A stretch of DNA of 62,344 nucleotides, taken from assembly GCA_030614715.1 (NCBI GenBank), contig JAUWTM010000007.1, positions 1 through 62,344 of the forward strand, in the 5' to 3' direction. The notes beneath the pieces are model-generated. The model was given only the letters and a program-made list of their open reading frames with translations, did no database searches and was not told the DNA's origin. The stretch is from Planctomycetota bacterium. GTDB taxonomy: Bacteria > JAJVIF01 > JAPKYR01. The first letter of the stretch is position 1. Each line of letters starts with the position of its first letter. A program made the translations under genes and the position numbers. Positions 61,101 to 62,344 of the stretch are shown here, piece after piece.

Positions 61101-61658
61101 GCCGCCTGTCGCATTCGCGAGAATGCCCTGCGTGTAACCGAACATGCCCGGTGACGTAAACTCCGACGGATTCCACCACCTTGTATATCCGTCAGCGTTT
61201 TCAAGTTGCGTTTCATCCACATCGGCGAAGTACAGGGAGCCTACACCAAGCGATCCGGGGGTCATCAGGATTCCCTTCACATCGAATCCCGACAACTGGG
61301 GCTTTGTGCCGAAGGGATGAGTGAGCGTAACGTCGAATACGAACAGTCCGTTCGGCGGATCATGTTCTGACGGCACCCCGACTGCGCTCACACCCATCGT
61401 GGTATTTAAAATGCCTGTAACGTTCAAATGCAGTTGATTCGATCTCAACGGAATGACATCGATGGTCTGCGAGCCTTTGTCGATCTGGAACTGGTACCAG
61501 CCCAGGCACATGTGACTCTGTGCCTGTTGCTGTCCTGAATCGAATGTGAACAGCGAATCAGATTCATTGTCGGGAATTGTCGGGTTCGACTGACAACTCG
61601 CTATTGCCAGGATTAGTAGTAATAATGCGGGATACAAAATGGGTAGTCTGCCGCTCAT
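58194..61658 (-). CDS. Lipoprotein H: N-module, PPC-like domain, LVIVD-type propeller
   Basis: 1154 residues; SD AAGGTG; lipobox LAIASC (Cys22), linker NPTIPDNE. N-module about 50-400: LGWYQFQIDKG, VIPLRSNQLHLN, HPFGTKPQLSGFDVKGIL, NADGYTRWWNPSEF, ATVNPYKLFADKL, FRAGSSNTRRYEIRFP, YGYAIDASW, VPDDFPMNANQPE, VHDWQGQ. About 411-526 is PPC-like (TADANNDFNES, YKDYFKLEIPYG, YYVVVQTQS). About 530-1154 is a long run of LVIVD-like blades: HVVDVSDPENPIILP, NVLSDIDVSDPDNPG, AVKSVDISDPANAYLA, VGIDCSDPENLSEV, LVFSLADPLSPVYQ, LEIADISNPLAPVF. The C-terminal DNA is AT-richer than the N-terminal DNA (24/60 G+C at 59821-59880, 31/60 at 60721-60780). Confidence 0.9.
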   Translation of the reverse strand: MSGRLPILYPALLLLILAIASCQSNPTIPDNESDSLFTFDSGQQQAQSHMCLGWYQFQIDKGSQTIDVIPLRSNQLHLNVTGILNTTMGVSAVGVPSEHDPPNGLFVFDVTLTHPFGTKPQLSGFDVKGILMTPGSLGVGSLYFADVDETQLENADGYTRWWNPSEFTSPGMFGYTQGILANATGGQLTATVNPYKLFADKLSAWDSLAWVVSEPLDSDEGRAVFRAGSSNTRRYEIRFPMAPGPQVTYGYAIDASWNIPTPNPPSEVPDDFPMNANQPEAYRVVAQQVGNSLYFDSESGVGGGMLKLQVNVHDWQGQAAGNYQAEIGGVRVYSPDLMSGGVDGVFLNESWDKARYTASLFGLASPAEAGEALVAVKVTSEGGLQYNQGLGKPAPSGDVAAWQTLIVDVTDPSCTADANNDFNESILMDFEEPTIDQLCGPTDYKDYFKLEIPYGSQVTGDLVLYCDVEPSKIQLYDSSETMITEEQVVGGVATLDMDGMGIMPSDYYVVVQTQSLDTAFLYMLEPVNLIEDVTPSDAVDVTPDDLFYHPLFLCTYGTYLYALDRNNLWIYDYVDNWTVEFKSWIPVDCDLRPVLAYPYLFIHDATTVPEYLIHVVDVSDPENPIILPVELNMTDAVWTMTVDEDYLYVATFDSVNTNVDIFSFDNLPSELTFQSTFLMGSINIGVPTDMKIATVESDPTRWLLFNVNQNTLPHCNVTDIHNVGPTSIWYWGAASWFNDFEVVDDLVYFHISDGASYSLEIIQMTAGGITPRGSVSLPWDQGFVEVQDDYAYVAYYVNNVLSDIDVSDPDNPGPVDDVTINTPITYSFESSGDYLYHAIGPGGLQLSIIYEPGSISGGPDIIGIVAPRNFRIEGEYIYEIESHLGYNAVKSVDISDPANAYLADELKLNRISYYLDVEGDKLIIGCSDGYVVGIDCSDPENLSEVNAVYTADFIGCVGMTESVLYVGAQSFKEMTMWNLSGWPSITASGFMSVADYILEFNFKDGAMYALLMDGSILVFSLADPLSPVYQTTYTALGVARDIEVDGDYLYISTSGSLEIADISNPLAPVFHASETDPAGPNGQFVTVDNQFAYLQPFPVAEVPSAVRVWPPDDPVVTGQLYDTSNATTITGNIAHDGYYYETVYDRGIRIWDLY

Positions 61659-61687
61659 GTCGCACCTTACCTCATGTGTTGAATTAA

Positions 61688-61696
61688 ATTATATCA
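61688..61696 (-). promoter_or_regulatory. Extended -10 promoter of lipoprotein H
   Basis: Minus strand TGA plus TATAAT (hexamer 61693-61688), start near 61681, 23-base leader. Confidence 0.6.
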
Positions 61697-61736
61697 GAAT
61701 TGGGAATTAAAAATTAAATCCCGGAGGGCTGATGCG

Positions 61737-62344
61737 ATGAAACAAGTTGACTTCTCAGGGATTTACCAATATTTTTATCGCATTATGATTCGATATCCGG
61801 GTTCATTCCCAGTAATCACCGGGATTATCACAGCCTTCTTCTTACTCGCTGCACCTGCCCAGGCAGAAGGGATGATCACATGGGGGGTTAACGGCGGTGG
61901 AGCTCCCATGATGCTCAGCTTCGGGACGAAGGGGATCGCGTTTATCGTGATCTGGGCCGCGGAAGCAATTGTATTCTGGAAAATTCTAAATATTTCATGG
62001 GGACGGGCTTTCTTCGGTTCATTCCTCCTCAACGCGTTCTCGGGAATCTGTGGAATCTTCCTGTCGCTGGGCGCATACGCTGTTCCTGGCTGGACGTGGG
62101 CCATCCTGGGCGTGTTCATATTTCTTACGTACAGGATATTCTGGCGTCAGGACAGCATCCCGAAGTACTTCGGTGCAATCCTGATCGTAACCATAGGAAT
62201 CGGTTCATGGGTTGCATTCATGGTCGCGAAGGTGGTCCAGCCGCTTCATCCTGTTTTCGTATTCCCTATGATGGTCCTGCCCTTACTTGCAGGTTACGGA
62301 ATCACTGTGGGTCTTGAAGCCCTTTTATCAACAAAGGTGCTGGG
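61737..62344 (+). CDS. Polytopic membrane protein (partial, runs off the window)
   Basis: 202 codons seen, no stop. The ATG at 61737 has SD GGAGG (61723-61727); an ATG five bases earlier reads only two codons. A first segment about 22-44 resembles a cleavable or anchor signal ending AAPAQA; four or five further hydrophobic segments follow (GIAFIVIWAAEAIVFWKI, LLNAFSGICGIFLSLGAYA, WAILGVFIFLTYRIF, YFGAILIVTIGIGSWVAFMV, PMMVLPLLAGYGITVGLEAL). No family is recognised. It is divergent from lipoprotein H. Confidence 0.7.
   Translation, partial: MKQVDFSGIYQYFYRIMIRYPGSFPVITGIITAFFLLAAPAQAEGMITWGVNGGGAPMMLSFGTKGIAFIVIWAAEAIVFWKILNISWGRAFFGSFLLNAFSGICGIFLSLGAYAVPGWTWAILGVFIFLTYRIFWRQDSIPKYFGAILIVTIGIGSWVAFMVAKVVQPLHPVFVFPMMVLPLLAGYGITVGLEALLSTKVL

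Overview
The window (roughly 52-55% G+C by eye, with AT-richer islands) looks like a chromosome segment of an uncultivated, didermic (Gram-negative type) bacterium. The evidence is eight large proteins with lipoprotein signal peptides, good Shine-Dalgarno (SD) sites and sigma70-type promoters, and ordinary bacterial NAD, CoA and lysine genes on both strands. No rRNA, phage, IS element or CRISPR array is visible. The multidomain lipoproteins (PKD, TIG, SBBP, LVIVD and PQQ-like modules) suggest an FCB-like or candidate-phylum lineage, but I cannot place it.

Layout. 1-3119: a methyltransferase C-terminus, an orphan protein with a degenerate nuclease-like tail, and adenosylhomocysteinase (ahcY) behind a long leader. 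3248-11031: lipoprotein A (PKD plus SBBP), a membrane protein, a PilB/GspE-like protein that has lost its nucleotide-binding motifs, a C39-like peptidase with a peptidoglycan-binding domain, and a polyprenol-phosphate mannosyltransferase-like enzyme. 11032-20469: AT-rich lipoprotein B, a zinc-ribbon AIM24 / zinc-ribbon TMEM43 gene pair, and lipoprotein C. 20470-28251: a small membrane protein, leuC, a polytopic membrane protein, a membrane-anchored pseudo-phosphodiesterase, and lipoprotein D. 28252-33448: a kinase-ATPase-TPR regulator and a GNAT acetyltransferase. 33449-41415: GC-rich repeats, mosaic lipoprotein E, and lipoprotein F with seven PKD domains. 41416-50697: ridA, a QueG-like Fe-S protein, histidinol phosphatase and dus, then a minus-strand NAD/CoA cluster panB-panC-panD-nadA-nadX-nadC-(coiled coil)-coaX. 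51127-54321: a split lysine-ketoglutarate reductase / saccharopine dehydrogenase operon ending in an AroQ-like gene. 54529-62344: lipoprotein G, a STAS protein, tRNA-Met(CAT), lipoprotein H and a partial membrane protein.

Most striking is the family of eight lipoproteins, about 42% of the window. Seven share a recognisable ~350-residue N-terminal module, with motifs of the type HPFPG..GFDVRGI, NADGYTRWWNP.EF, ATVNGYK, YAVDASW, VPDDFP..AN.PE and VYDWQG. The eighth (E) is a diverged relative. Each carries a different C-terminal display module. Together they look like an undescribed modular surface-protein system in which C-terminal modules are exchanged, as suggested by sharp base-composition changes within genes.

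Metabolically, the pan/nad/coaX cluster feeds aspartate into both pantothenate/CoA (PanD) and NAD (NadX-NadA-NadC). The lysine operon would convert lysine to aminoadipate semialdehyde through saccharopine. All assignments rest on reading the sequence; no database search was run.
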